DNA of 64,000 nt from Ruminococcus sp. UNK.MGS-30 (GTDB lineage: Bacteria; Bacillota; Clostridia; Oscillospirales; Ruminococcaceae), in NCBI GenBank assembly GCA_000980705.1, contig LBCK01000004.1:62001-126000 (forward strand). Direction: 5' to 3'. The notes under the pieces were generated by a model that saw only the letters and a program-made list of their open reading frames with translations, had not been told where the DNA came from and did not search any database. Positions 7,742 through 15,852 of this stretch are shown one piece after another (positions within the stretch are counted from its first letter, which is position 1; every line of letters starts with the position of its first letter). The position numbers and the translations under genes were made by a program.

Positions 7742-7842
7742 ATGATACCACAGATACTTTTGGATTTCAAGTAACTATGAAATTGATGAGTGACTTATAA
7801 ATTGACTAATATCTTGTTTCCGGAAAGCAGTCTTGCTATAAT
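7742..7842. promoter_or_regulatory. Divergent promoters of the HxlR / PNPOx pair
   Basis: Minus strand: TTGAAA (complement at 7765-7770), 17-base spacer, TATCAT (complement at 7742-7747). Plus strand: TTGTTT at 7814-7819, 17-base spacer, TATAAT at 7837-7842. Between them lie two AAATTGA copies (7780-7786 and 7799-7805, 19 bases apart), possible HxlR half-sites. Confidence 0.65.
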
Positions 7843-7900
7843 AAAGGCAGCGCAGAGGAAAATGCGTAAATCAAAGAAAATGAACCGGGAGGAATCTATC

Positions 7901-8296
7901 ATGTTGAATGAGAATGTAACAAAGGTACTTGAAACAAGTATGTGGGATCTGGCAACCTGTGCAGACGGCGAACCCAACGTGGTTCCCGTAGCATTCAAGT
8001 TTGTGACAAAAGACGGAAAGCTGGCGGTAGGTGATGTTTTCCTGGATACCACGCTGCGGAATCTTCGGGAAAATAACGGAAAAATCGCAGTTTCTGTGTA
8101 TGATGCGTCCAGCCTGGAGGGATACCAGATCAAAGGTACAGCGGAATACCTCACCCAGGGCGAGATCGTCGAAAAGTTCCGGGAGATGGTGGAAACGATG
8201 TTCCACGGCGCAGCATCTGCCAAGGGCGCACTGCTCATCACACCGGAAAAGGTGATCGTCACAACACCGGGTGCAGACAATAAGAAAGAACTGTAA
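7901..8296 (+). CDS. Pyridoxamine 5'-phosphate oxidase-fold flavoprotein
   Basis: 131 residues from ATG 7901, which has GGGAGGA 9 bases upstream; upstream in-frame starts lack one. The pattern MLNENVTKVLETSMWDLATCADGEPNVVPVAFKFV...LAVGDVFLDTTLRNLRENNGKIAVSVYD is that of small split-barrel flavin-binding proteins of the PNPOx superfamily, which bind FMN and act as reductases or general stress proteins. Length fits. It is divergent from an HxlR regulator, an arrangement usual for stress-induced oxidoreductases. The substrate cannot be told from sequence. A bidirectional terminator follows. Confidence 0.85.
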   Translation: MLNENVTKVLETSMWDLATCADGEPNVVPVAFKFVTKDGKLAVGDVFLDTTLRNLRENNGKIAVSVYDASSLEGYQIKGTAEYLTQGEIVEKFREMVETMFHGAASAKGALLITPEKVIVTTPGADNKKEL

Positions 8297-8322
8297 AGTC
8301 CAGCCATTTGGAAAAATAGAAC

Positions 8323-8366
8323 CGGTCAGAGGAATCCGCAGGGAATCTCTGACCGATTTTGTTTTT
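8323..8366. terminator. Bidirectional terminator between PNPOx and dockerin genes
   Basis: CGGTCAGAG (8323-8331) pairs with CTCTGACCG (8347-8355). T-rich runs flank it on both strands. Confidence 0.85.
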
Positions 8367-9639
8367 ATGCTGTTTTATAATACAGATAGGCGTCCAAATT
8401 GGACTTGTCTGAGAAATACCCCTTTTCGATCAGCATTGTAACAAATGCCTGTACCTCTTCGTTATCCAGCCATGCACATTCGCCGCCGATCTGACAGAGG
8501 GCGAGTTTTTGCATCACGCCGGAGGAATCGGTATACAGCACGTACAGTGTGTCTGTTCCGTAGTCCTCTATGTTAAAATTCCAGCTTTTCATGGCGCAGT
8601 CTTTGTACTTTTCAGCAGACTTTGCAAAGTCTGCGATTTCCTGCAAAACGCTTTCGTCGTAGACGAACAAGTCCTGGATGCCGTTGGAGCAGAGCGATTC
8701 GGTATAATCGCCTGCCGGAGCGTCGATGGCATCGGTTTCCGCAGCCAGAGAATAGCGGAAACCGTCCAGAGTAATCAGATGGTCGGTGTTTTCGCCGATC
8801 CAGCCCAGCTCTGACAGATTGATCTCATAATTCTGGATGAGCAGGGCAGGGGTGGTGTCCATCTGTTCCTGTCTGACCAGCGTCTGTTTCATCAGCAGCA
8901 GATCCATTGCATCTAGCTGACCGTCTGCATAGAGGTCGGCAGCTTTCCAGTTGGAAAGCACTGCATCCGGGTCGCCCAGCAGCCATTTCTGGAAAAGGAC
9001 AATGTCGGAAACGTCGGCAATGCCGTCGCCGTTGACATCCCCTTTTACCATTTCCGGTCTGTCTACGGATTCCAGTTGAATGCGCTTGTTTTCGTGGTCG
9101 ATGGATTTCACCCGAATGGTGCCTGTCCCGATGTACTTGTCATAATAGGATGGGAGAAATACCGGCAGCACCCGGTTGTTGATGACGTAGTCGTAGCAGA
9201 GGAGGTTCGTATTTCTGTCGATGGTGTCCCCGTCGGAAAGGGTTCGTACATCGGTATAAGCAATGCCGTCCACTGCCGGGGCAAGATAGATGGTGAGCGC
9301 AGTGATTCCGACAACCTCGGCATCAAAGGGCAGAACATAGTCCTCTTCAGAAATAAATGCAAGGTCATAATCGCCTTTGGCATTGACGATATTTGCCACG
9401 CTGCCGATGTTTTGTTTGTCATAGTGCAGGGTGTCACCCTGGGAAAGCTTTGTGCCGAGTGTAAGTGTGGAAGTGTCGTACACCTGGCTTTCTGTCGCCG
9501 CATCATCCGGGGTGTCGGTCTCTTCCGCTGCTGTATGCAGCGACAGAGTGGTAAGGCAGGAAATACTGCTTTCCGGGACGCAGACTGCCGTCCCCAGCAT
9601 TGCCAGTACTGCTGCACAAGAAATGATCTGTTTTTTCAT
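8365..9639 (-). CDS. Secreted protein with internal type I dockerin
   Basis: 424 residues. The first ~37 residues form a signal peptide (MKKQIISCAAVLAMLGTAVC, Ala-rich). Residues about 199-257 are a type I dockerin with two calcium-loop repeats: DVNGDGIADVSDIVLFQKWLL and DLYADGQLDAMDLLLMKQTLV. The dockerin lies between an N-terminal domain of unknown function (about 50-195) and a C-terminal ~165-residue domain also not recognised, whereas dockerins are usually terminal. Dockerins bind cohesins on a scaffoldin or cell-surface anchor, so the product probably joins a cellulosome-like or surface complex outside the cell. No catalytic motif was recognised. It is transcribed alone from a consensus promoter. 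Confidence 0.85.
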   Translation of the reverse strand: MKKQIISCAAVLAMLGTAVCVPESSISCLTTLSLHTAAEETDTPDDAATESQVYDTSTLTLGTKLSQGDTLHYDKQNIGSVANIVNAKGDYDLAFISEEDYVLPFDAEVVGITALTIYLAPAVDGIAYTDVRTLSDGDTIDRNTNLLCYDYVINNRVLPVFLPSYYDKYIGTGTIRVKSIDHENKRIQLESVDRPEMVKGDVNGDGIADVSDIVLFQKWLLGDPDAVLSNWKAADLYADGQLDAMDLLLMKQTLVRQEQMDTTPALLIQNYEINLSELGWIGENTDHLITLDGFRYSLAAETDAIDAPAGDYTESLCSNGIQDLFVYDESVLQEIADFAKSAEKYKDCAMKSWNFNIEDYGTDTLYVLYTDSSGVMQKLALCQIGGECAWLDNEEVQAFVTMLIEKGYFSDKSNLDAYLYYKTA

Positions 9640-9693
9640 CTTTTCCCTCTTTCATGGTATATTGGACATGATATATAAAATATATTTGCCTTT

Positions 9694-9722
9694 ATTATAT
9701 CATAGAATCGTTGAATTGTCAA
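9694..9722 (-). promoter_or_regulatory. Promoter of the 8365-9639 dockerin gene
   Basis: Minus strand TTGACA (complement 9717-9722), 17-base spacer, TATAAT (complement 9694-9699), a perfect consensus. Plus-strand positions 9723-9903 hold no gene, only a short ACCGGAA/TTCCGGT hairpin near 9748-9768. Confidence 0.85.
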
Positions 9723-9903
9723 TAAAAAGGCAAAAAAATTATGAAATACCGGAAAGCTTTTTTCCGGTATTTGCAGCGAAACTGCGGGATGGTTCAAGGT
9801 GCAGAAATTCTGAAACAAACTGTTTTTTTGTCGCATTCATACAAATCACAAACATCTCTTTTGTGGAAAAAAGAGATTTCCTGTCCAAATTTCCTGTACC
9901 ATC

Positions 9904-9932
9904 TTGACAAATATCCTTCTACATGATAAACT
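9904..9932 (+). promoter_or_regulatory. Promoter of the PTS operon
   Basis: TTGACA at 9904-9909, a 17-base spacer and TAAACT at 9927-9932, followed by a leader of about 145 bases that carries the RAT/terminator switch. Confidence 0.7.
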
Positions 9933-9975
9933 GATTATAGTAAATTTGATACAACGTTTCGAGAATTGAAATATT

Positions 9976-10065
9976 GGAATGTTACCTTTCGACAATTTTG
10001 TCTGATTGGGCATAACCAACTTTTATGCACGCAAAATGATAGCGGTATAGGGGTTGGCTTTTTTT
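9976..10065 (+). promoter_or_regulatory. RAT antiterminator overlapping an intrinsic terminator
   Basis: The leader has GGAATGTTACC at 9976-9986 and GGGCATAACC at 10008-10017, the two conserved flanks of a ribonucleic antiterminator bound by BglG/GlcT-type proteins. CCAACTTTTATGC (10016-10028) pairs with 10045-10057 ending in GGTTGG, and seven Ts follow, giving an intrinsic terminator. The RAT 3' flank shares 10016-10017 with the terminator stem, so the two folds exclude each other. The gene directly behind encodes the antiterminator, so autocontrol by sugar is expected. Confidence 0.8.
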
Positions 10066-10086
10066 ATACCATTTTCGAGGTGCTTT

Positions 10087-10932
10087 ATGAAAATTATAAA
10101 AGTTATCAACAACAATACCGTTTGCACATTGGATAAAAAAGGCAGAGAACAGATCGTTTCCGGAAAAGGCATCGGATTCGGAAAAAAGCGTGGGGACGAG
10201 ATCGACCCGGCGCAGGTGCAGAAGATTTATCTGATTACCGATTCGGCGCTGCGGAAACGAATGGTGGAGTGTCTTGCGGAGATCCCGTATGAACACATCC
10301 GACTGACTTCCGACCTGGTAGACCACATTGCAGAGCAGCTGCACCAGGAAGTGCTGAAAGAGTCTCTGATTATCAGTATGTCAGATCATATCAGTTTTGC
10401 CATTGAGCGGCAGAAACAAGGCATGACATTTACCAATCCGCTGATGGATTCCATTCACGATTATTTCCCGGAGGAGCTTGCACTCGGAAGATACTGCCTG
10501 GAAGAGATCCGGCAGCAGCTGGGCGTTTCGCTCCATGAGGACGAGGCAGGATTCCTGGCGATGCACATTATCAATGCACGGCTGCATACCAATATGGGAC
10601 AAGTACCGGATATTACAAAGCTGGTGAATGGCTGTGCAGAAATTGCAGATACTTTCTATCGTGGGAAACTGGACAAGACCACGGTTTCTTATGAACGCTT
10701 TCTGGTGCATCTGAAATATCTGGCGAAACGGCTGTTTCAGTCCCAGGAATTCCCCAATGTACTGAGCCGGGATGAAGAGATACTGGATTTCATCCGGGCG
10801 AAATTCCAAAAGCATTACCGCTGTGCAAAGTGCATACAGGACTACATTCTGAAAAACTTTGCACGGACCATCTCCGAAGATGAGATGATGACGCTGACCA
10901 TTCATCTGAAAAAGATCAGCGAGTCCCGTTGA
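10087..10932 (+). CDS. glcT: BglG/GlcT-family transcription antiterminator
   Basis: 281 residues from ATG 10087 (MKIIKVINNNTVCTLDKKGREQIVSGKGIGFGKKRGD), the canonical start of the CAT RNA-binding domain of BglG/LicT/SacY/GlcT proteins; a longer frame is open but the CAT start is diagnostic. The domain fills residues 1-60, followed by two PTS regulation domains with the expected histidines (residues in LVDHIAEQL, HISFAIERQ, HEDEAGFLAMHIINA, HLKYLAKRLF). EII and HPr phosphorylate these to switch dimerisation. When glucose is imported the protein binds the RAT in its own leader and allows transcription into ptsG. GlcT is preferred over LicT because the next gene is a glucose-type EII. Confidence 0.9.
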   Translation: MKIIKVINNNTVCTLDKKGREQIVSGKGIGFGKKRGDEIDPAQVQKIYLITDSALRKRMVECLAEIPYEHIRLTSDLVDHIAEQLHQEVLKESLIISMSDHISFAIERQKQGMTFTNPLMDSIHDYFPEELALGRYCLEEIRQQLGVSLHEDEAGFLAMHIINARLHTNMGQVPDITKLVNGCAEIADTFYRGKLDKTTVSYERFLVHLKYLAKRLFQSQEFPNVLSRDEEILDFIRAKFQKHYRCAKCIQDYILKNFARTISEDEMMTLTIHLKKISESR

Positions 10933-11015
10933 AAAACGCTTGATTTCATTGCAACTGGTACCTGAGTAATGATTTCGGCGTAAAGATACAGAACATTTTT
11001 AGGAGGACTTTTGTA

Positions 11016-13181
11016 ATGAAAGACAAGATTTTCGGCGTATTGCAGCGAGTGGGGCGCTCGTTTATGCTCCCCATTGCGCTGCTGCCCGTGGCTGGACTTC
11101 TGCTGGGTCTGGGAAGTTCCTTTACCAACGCCACGACCATTGAGACCTATCATTTGGGCAATATCATTTACGAGGGCGGACTGCTCTACACCATTCTGGA
11201 TATCATGAGCAAGGCAGGCAGTGCCGTGTTCGATAACCTGGCGCTGTTGTTTGCCATGGGCGTTTCCATCGGCATGGCGAAAAAGGAAAAAGAAGTTGCA
11301 GCGCTTTCCGGCGCAATTGCTTACCTGGTCATGAACACTGCCATCAGTGCGCTGATCTCCGCCAAAGGCGGCGTTGAGGCAATGGCAGCGAATTTCACCA
11401 CTTCCGTGCTGGGCATCACCACACTGCAAATGGGTGTGTTCGGCGGTATCCTGGTGGGACTGGGCGTTGCTGCACTGCACAACCGGTTCTACAAAATTGA
11501 ACTGCCCCAGGTGCTGTCCTTCTTCGGCGGCACACGCTTTGTCCCGATCATTTCTACCGTGGTTTATCTGATCGTGGGCGTTGTCATGTTCTATCTCTGG
11601 CCGATCGTACAGTCCGGCATCTCGCATCTGGGTACACTGGTTCTTCACTCCGGTTACGCCGGTACATGGATCTATGGTATTCTGGAACGTGCGCTGATCC
11701 CGTTCGGACTGCATCACGTGTTCTATATGCCGTTCTGGCAGACGGAACTGGGCGGTTCCATGATGATCGACGGCAACATGGTTTCCGGTGCGCAGAACAT
11801 CTTCTTCGCAGAACTGGCATCCAAGTCTACCACAGAATTTTCCGTTTCTGCAACACGCTTTATGTCCGGTAAGTTCCCGTTCATGATCTTCGGTCTGCCG
11901 GCTGCGGCATTTGCCATGTACCGTGCGGCTCGTCCGGAAAAGAAAAAGGTGGTTGGAAGCCTGCTGCTCTCCGCAGCACTGACTTCTATGATTACCGGCA
12001 TCACCGAGCCGCTGGAATTCACCTTCCTGTTTGTGGCTCCGCTGATGTATGCTGTACACTGCGTGCTGGCTGGTCTGTCCTATATGCTGATGCACATTCT
12101 GAATGTGGGTGTCGGTATGACATTCTCCGGCGGTGCCATTGACCTGACACTGTTCGGCATTCTCCAGGGCAATGCGAAAACCCATTGGATCTGGATCGTG
12201 GTTGTGGGACTGATCTACGCTGTGGTCTACTATTTCGTATTCTACTTTATGATTACCAAACTAAATCTGAAAACACCGGGCAGAGAACCGGATGATGTAG
12301 AACCGAAACTCTACCGCAGAAGTGATGTCAATGCGGCAAAGGCAGAGAAAAAGTCTGCCGCCGCAGCCGCAGTGGATATGGTCAGCGCCATGGTGCTGAA
12401 AGGTCTGGGCGGCAAGGCGAACCTGTCCGATCTGGACTGCTGTGCAACTCGTCTGCGTGTGACCGTAGAAGATGCCGCACTGGTCGATGATGCTATGCTG
12501 AAAGCCAGCGGCGCATCCGGTGTGATTCACAAGGGCAACGGCGTACAGGTCATCTACGGGCCAAAGGTATCCGTTATCAAATCCAATCTGGAAAACTTCC
12601 TGGATACGCCGGAATCGGATGATCTGGACAGCCTTTTCCAGGAGACAGCAGAAAAAACGCCGGCAGAGGAAAAACAGCCGGAACCGGTACAGAAGAACAC
12701 TGCGCCGGAACAGGGCAGTGCCGCAGAGACGATTACACTTTTCGCACACATGAACGGCACGGCAGTTCCGCTGGAAGAAGTGGAGGACGAGGTGTTCTCC
12801 CAGAAGATTCTGGGCGACGGCGTTGCAGTCCGTCCGTCGGAGGGCAAGCTGTATGCACCTTGTGACGGCACGATCGAGACCGTCTTTGAGACCAAGCACG
12901 CTGTAAACATGACCTCAGCGGACGGTGCAGAGCTGCTGATGCACATTGGCATTGATACCGTCAAGCTGGAGGGCAAGTATTTCGAGGCGCACGTCACAGA
13001 CGGACAGCAGGTCAAAAAGGGCGACTTGCTGGTAAGCTTTGACATGGAGGCAATCACCGCCGCAGGCTATAAGCTGACTACGCCGCTGCTGGTGTGCAAT
13101 GCAGATGATTATGCGGCAATCACACCAGTCGCACAGGGAACGGTTTCTGCCGGAACAGCGGCAATTCAAATCACAAAGTAA
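11016..13181 (+). CDS. ptsG: PTS glucose-type enzyme EIICBA
   Basis: 721 residues. Residues 1-~420 form the EIIC membrane channel of the glucose/N-acetylglucosamine superfamily (VGRSFMLPIALLPVAGLLLGLG, IPFGLHHVFYMPFWQ, ITGITEPLEFTFLFVAP). Residues ~450-530 are EIIB with phospho-Cys476 in LDCCATRLRV. An Ala/Glu/Pro linker follows, and residues ~570-720 are EIIA with active His643 in LLMHIGIDTVKL. It imports and phosphorylates glucose or a related hexose with phosphate from HPr. The N-acetylglucosamine specificity cannot be excluded from sequence. It follows the antiterminator by 83 bases with no terminator between, behind RBS AGGAGGA. Confidence 0.92.
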   Translation: MKDKIFGVLQRVGRSFMLPIALLPVAGLLLGLGSSFTNATTIETYHLGNIIYEGGLLYTILDIMSKAGSAVFDNLALLFAMGVSIGMAKKEKEVAALSGAIAYLVMNTAISALISAKGGVEAMAANFTTSVLGITTLQMGVFGGILVGLGVAALHNRFYKIELPQVLSFFGGTRFVPIISTVVYLIVGVVMFYLWPIVQSGISHLGTLVLHSGYAGTWIYGILERALIPFGLHHVFYMPFWQTELGGSMMIDGNMVSGAQNIFFAELASKSTTEFSVSATRFMSGKFPFMIFGLPAAAFAMYRAARPEKKKVVGSLLLSAALTSMITGITEPLEFTFLFVAPLMYAVHCVLAGLSYMLMHILNVGVGMTFSGGAIDLTLFGILQGNAKTHWIWIVVVGLIYAVVYYFVFYFMITKLNLKTPGREPDDVEPKLYRRSDVNAAKAEKKSAAAAAVDMVSAMVLKGLGGKANLSDLDCCATRLRVTVEDAALVDDAMLKASGASGVIHKGNGVQVIYGPKVSVIKSNLENFLDTPESDDLDSLFQETAEKTPAEEKQPEPVQKNTAPEQGSAAETITLFAHMNGTAVPLEEVEDEVFSQKILGDGVAVRPSEGKLYAPCDGTIETVFETKHAVNMTSADGAELLMHIGIDTVKLEGKYFEAHVTDGQQVKKGDLLVSFDMEAITAAGYKLTTPLLVCNADDYAAITPVAQGTVSAGTAAIQITK

Positions 13182-13235
13182 ACCAACACTGCTTTTGCAG
13201 ATGTTAAAATAAAATTTATTTAGGAGGAATTACAC

Positions 13236-13493
13236 ATGAAAACATTCACTTACACCATTCAGGACGAAGTAGGTATCCACGCAAGACCGGCAGGACTGCT
13301 GGCGAAAAAGGCAAAGGAATTCCAGAGCACCATTACCATGGAAAAAGGCGGCAAGTCTGTGAACCTGACCAAGCTGATGGCGGTCATGGGCATGGGCGTG
13401 AAGTGCGGCGACACCGTGACCGTTTCTGTTGACGGCGCAGACGAAGAGACCGCTTTCGCAGAGATGCAGGCATTCTTCCAGCAGAACCTCTGA
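13236..13493 (+). CDS. ptsH: Phosphocarrier protein HPr
   Basis: 85 residues. The active site His15 lies in VGIHARPAG as in every HPr and accepts phosphate from enzyme I. In Firmicute HPr the regulatory site is Ser46 in NLKSIMGVMSLG; here the aligned stretch reads NLTKLMAVMGMG, so residue 46 is Lys and HPr kinase cannot phosphorylate it there. The protein should therefore work in sugar transport but not in the classical HPr-Ser-P/CcpA carbon catabolite control. It lies 54 bases behind ptsG with AGGAGGA as ribosome site. Confidence 0.95.
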   Translation: MKTFTYTIQDEVGIHARPAGLLAKKAKEFQSTITMEKGGKSVNLTKLMAVMGMGVKCGDTVTVSVDGADEETAFAEMQAFFQQNL

Positions 13494-13528
13494 TTCTCGA
13501 AAAAGCATTCATATAGGAGGGAAAATCC

Positions 13529-14071
13529 ATGAATATCTGGCATGACATTGACGAAGAACGCATTTATCCCACAGATTTTATGGCTGTTGTGGAAATCTCC
13601 ATGGGCAGCAATATGAAGTATGAACTGGACAAGAAAACCGGTATGCTGTCCCTGGACAGAGTGCTGTTCACGGCAACACACTACCCCATGAACTACGGTT
13701 TTATCCCCAGAACCTATGCAGACGACCATGACCCGCTGGACGTGCTGCTGCTCTGCTCCGAACCGATCCTGCCTATGACATTGGTGCGCAGCTATCCCAT
13801 CGGTGTCATGACCATGGAGGACGGCGGTATGGGCGACGAGAAGATCATTGCCATTCCCTACGGCGATCCCACCTATATGAGTTATACCGATGTCAGTGAG
13901 CTGCCCAAGCATATCTTCGAGGAGCTGATGCACTTTTTCTCGGTGTATAAGCAGCTGGAACGGGGCAAGCAGACCGAAGTCAAGGACATCGGCGGGCCGC
14001 TGGCGGCAGTGGCAGTCATGGAAAAGGCAATGGAAAACTACCGGAAAAAGTTCGGTACGGCAGAGGCGTAA
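13529..14071 (+). CDS. ppa: Family I inorganic pyrophosphatase
   Basis: 180 residues, the normal size of soluble family I enzymes. Conserved elements are VVEISMGSNMKYELDKKTG, HYPMNYGFIPRT and the metal-binding DHDPLDVLLL (usual DxDPxD, here with His in the first position: DDHDPLD). A KxxxxxKD-type segment (TEVKDIGG) also occurs. It hydrolyses pyrophosphate to two phosphates. It lies between ptsH and ptsI with 35- and 15-base gaps and its own AGGAGG site, so it is co-expressed with sugar uptake. Confidence 0.9.
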   Translation: MNIWHDIDEERIYPTDFMAVVEISMGSNMKYELDKKTGMLSLDRVLFTATHYPMNYGFIPRTYADDHDPLDVLLLCSEPILPMTLVRSYPIGVMTMEDGGMGDEKIIAIPYGDPTYMSYTDVSELPKHIFEELMHFFSVYKQLERGKQTEVKDIGGPLAAVAVMEKAMENYRKKFGTAEA

Positions 14072-14086
14072 GGAGGAATCGGAATC

Positions 14087-15721
14087 ATGAAACAATTTAC
14101 CGGAAAAGGCGTGTACGGCGCTGTTGCAATGGGAAAAATTTCGCTGTTCAAAAAGCAGGATACGGTGATCCAGCGCACCTCTGTCACAGATACCGAGGCG
14201 GAAAAAGCCAGAGTAGAGGCGGCAAAGGCTGCGGCATCGGAACAACTCCAGGCGATCTATGAAAAGGCGCTGAAAGAGGTGGGCGAAACCAACGCCCAGA
14301 TCTTTGAAATTCACATGATGATGTTGGAGGACGACGACTACAACGAGAGCATCCAAAACATCATCGACACCCAGAAGGTCAACGCCGAGTATGCGGTTTC
14401 CATTACGGCGGACAACTTCGCCGAGATGTTTTCCGCCATGGACGATGCCTATATGCAGGCACGTGCGGCTGACGTGCGGGACATCTCCGACCGCATCATT
14501 GCCAATCTGACGGGGAATGTTGCCGTGCAGGAGGATTCCGACGAAAAGCGCATTATCTGTGCCGACGACCTTGCACCCAGCGAAACGGTTTCTCTGGATA
14601 AGGACAAGGTGCTGGCGTTTGTGACGGCACACGGCTCGTCCAACTCCCATACGGCGATTCTTGCCCGGAACATGAACATTCCGGCAGTCATCGGTGTGGG
14701 CAGCGATTTTCTGAAAGAGGTGCAGGACGGCACCGAGGCAATTGTAGACGGCTTTACCGGTGAAATTTTCGTGGAACCGGACGAGGAGACTCGCCAGCGT
14801 CTGCTGGAAAAGCAGCGTGCAGACGAGGAGAAAAAGCGACTGCTGCTGGAACTGAAAGGCAAGGAAAACATCACCAAGGACGGCACCAAGGTCAACATCT
14901 ATGCCAATATCGGCAGTGTGGACAACATCGGTGCAGTGCTGCTTAACGACGCCGGTGGTATCGGACTGTTCCGGAGTGAATTCCTGTATCTGGAAAATAC
15001 GGACTATCCCAATGAGGAACAGCAGTTCCTGGCGTATAAGCGTGTGCTGGAGAGTATGGCAGGGAAGAAAGTCATCATCCGCACGCTGGACATCGGTGCA
15101 GACAAGCAGGTGGATTACTTCCACTTGAAAAAAGAGGACAATCCGGCAATGGGCTACCGTGCCATTCGCATTTGTCTGACCAGACCGGAGATCTTCAAGA
15201 CGCAGCTCCGGGCGCTGTACCGGGCATCTATCTACGGCAACCTGGGCGTCATGTTCCCCATGATTACCAGCGTATCCGAACTGGAAAAGATTCTTGCCAT
15301 CTGTGAGGAGGTCAAGGCGGAACTGCGGGAGCAGGGTGTGACCTATTCCGACACCATGGAACTGGGCATCATGATCGAAACGCCGGCAGCTGCCATTATC
15401 AGCGACCGTCTGGCACCCATGGTGGACTTTTTCAGTGTTGGCACAAACGATCTGACCCAGTACACCCTTGCCTGCGACCGGCAGAATCCAGACATCGAAC
15501 CGTTTATCGACACCCACCACGAGGCGATTCTGCGGCTCATCGAAATGAGTGCCAAGAATGCCCACGCCAACGGTGCGTGGATCGGTATCTGCGGCGAACT
15601 GGCGGCGGATACCACGCTGACGGAAACATTCCTGCGAATGGGCATTGACGAACTTTCCGTTTCTCCGGCGTTCGTGCTGAAAGTACGGGACGCTGTGCGG
15701 AATGTGGATCTGCGAAAATAA
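14087..15721 (+). CDS. ptsI: PTS enzyme I (phosphoenolpyruvate-protein phosphotransferase)
   Basis: 544 residues, a little shorter than the usual 570. The N-terminal HPr-binding and phosphohistidine domain contains His188 in HGSSNSHTAILARN. The C-terminal PEP-binding TIM barrel has RSEFLYLENTDYPNEEQQFLAYKRV, ITSVSELE, VGTNDLTQYTLACDR and the catalytic-Cys segment GICGELAAD. It moves phosphate from PEP to its own His and then to HPr, in the cytoplasm. It is last in the operon, 15 bases behind ppa, with GGAGGA, and is followed by a strong terminator. Confidence 0.95.
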   Translation: MKQFTGKGVYGAVAMGKISLFKKQDTVIQRTSVTDTEAEKARVEAAKAAASEQLQAIYEKALKEVGETNAQIFEIHMMMLEDDDYNESIQNIIDTQKVNAEYAVSITADNFAEMFSAMDDAYMQARAADVRDISDRIIANLTGNVAVQEDSDEKRIICADDLAPSETVSLDKDKVLAFVTAHGSSNSHTAILARNMNIPAVIGVGSDFLKEVQDGTEAIVDGFTGEIFVEPDEETRQRLLEKQRADEEKKRLLLELKGKENITKDGTKVNIYANIGSVDNIGAVLLNDAGGIGLFRSEFLYLENTDYPNEEQQFLAYKRVLESMAGKKVIIRTLDIGADKQVDYFHLKKEDNPAMGYRAIRICLTRPEIFKTQLRALYRASIYGNLGVMFPMITSVSELEKILAICEEVKAELREQGVTYSDTMELGIMIETPAAAIISDRLAPMVDFFSVGTNDLTQYTLACDRQNPDIEPFIDTHHEAILRLIEMSAKNAHANGAWIGICGELAADTTLTETFLRMGIDELSVSPAFVLKVRDAVRNVDLRK

Positions 15722-15748
15722 GGCAAAACGGAATCCGTTCAAATCGGA

Positions 15749-15793
15749 AAAATGCTGCTGTACCTGTTGTATGGGTGCAGCAGCATTTTGTTT
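15749..15793 (+). terminator. Terminator of the PTS operon
   Basis: AAAATGCTGCTG (15749-15760) pairs with CAGCAGCATTTT (15778-15789), then TGTTT. Confidence 0.9.
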
Positions 15794-15820
15794 GCGTATT
15801 TGCAAAAGGTGTGGTATAAT
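15792..15820 (+). promoter_or_regulatory. Promoter of the deformylase-like gene
   Basis: TTGCGT at 15792-15797, 17-base spacer, TATAAT at 15815-15820 in the context GTGGTATAAT. Confidence 0.75.
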
Positions 15821-15852
15821 AGAGATAAAATCAACCAGTAGGAGATGCCAAG

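Noticed and set aside
9987..9994. 0A box (TTGTCGAAA on the minus strand) in the PTS leader
   Set aside because: It falls inside the RAT region, and a single short match is expected by chance.
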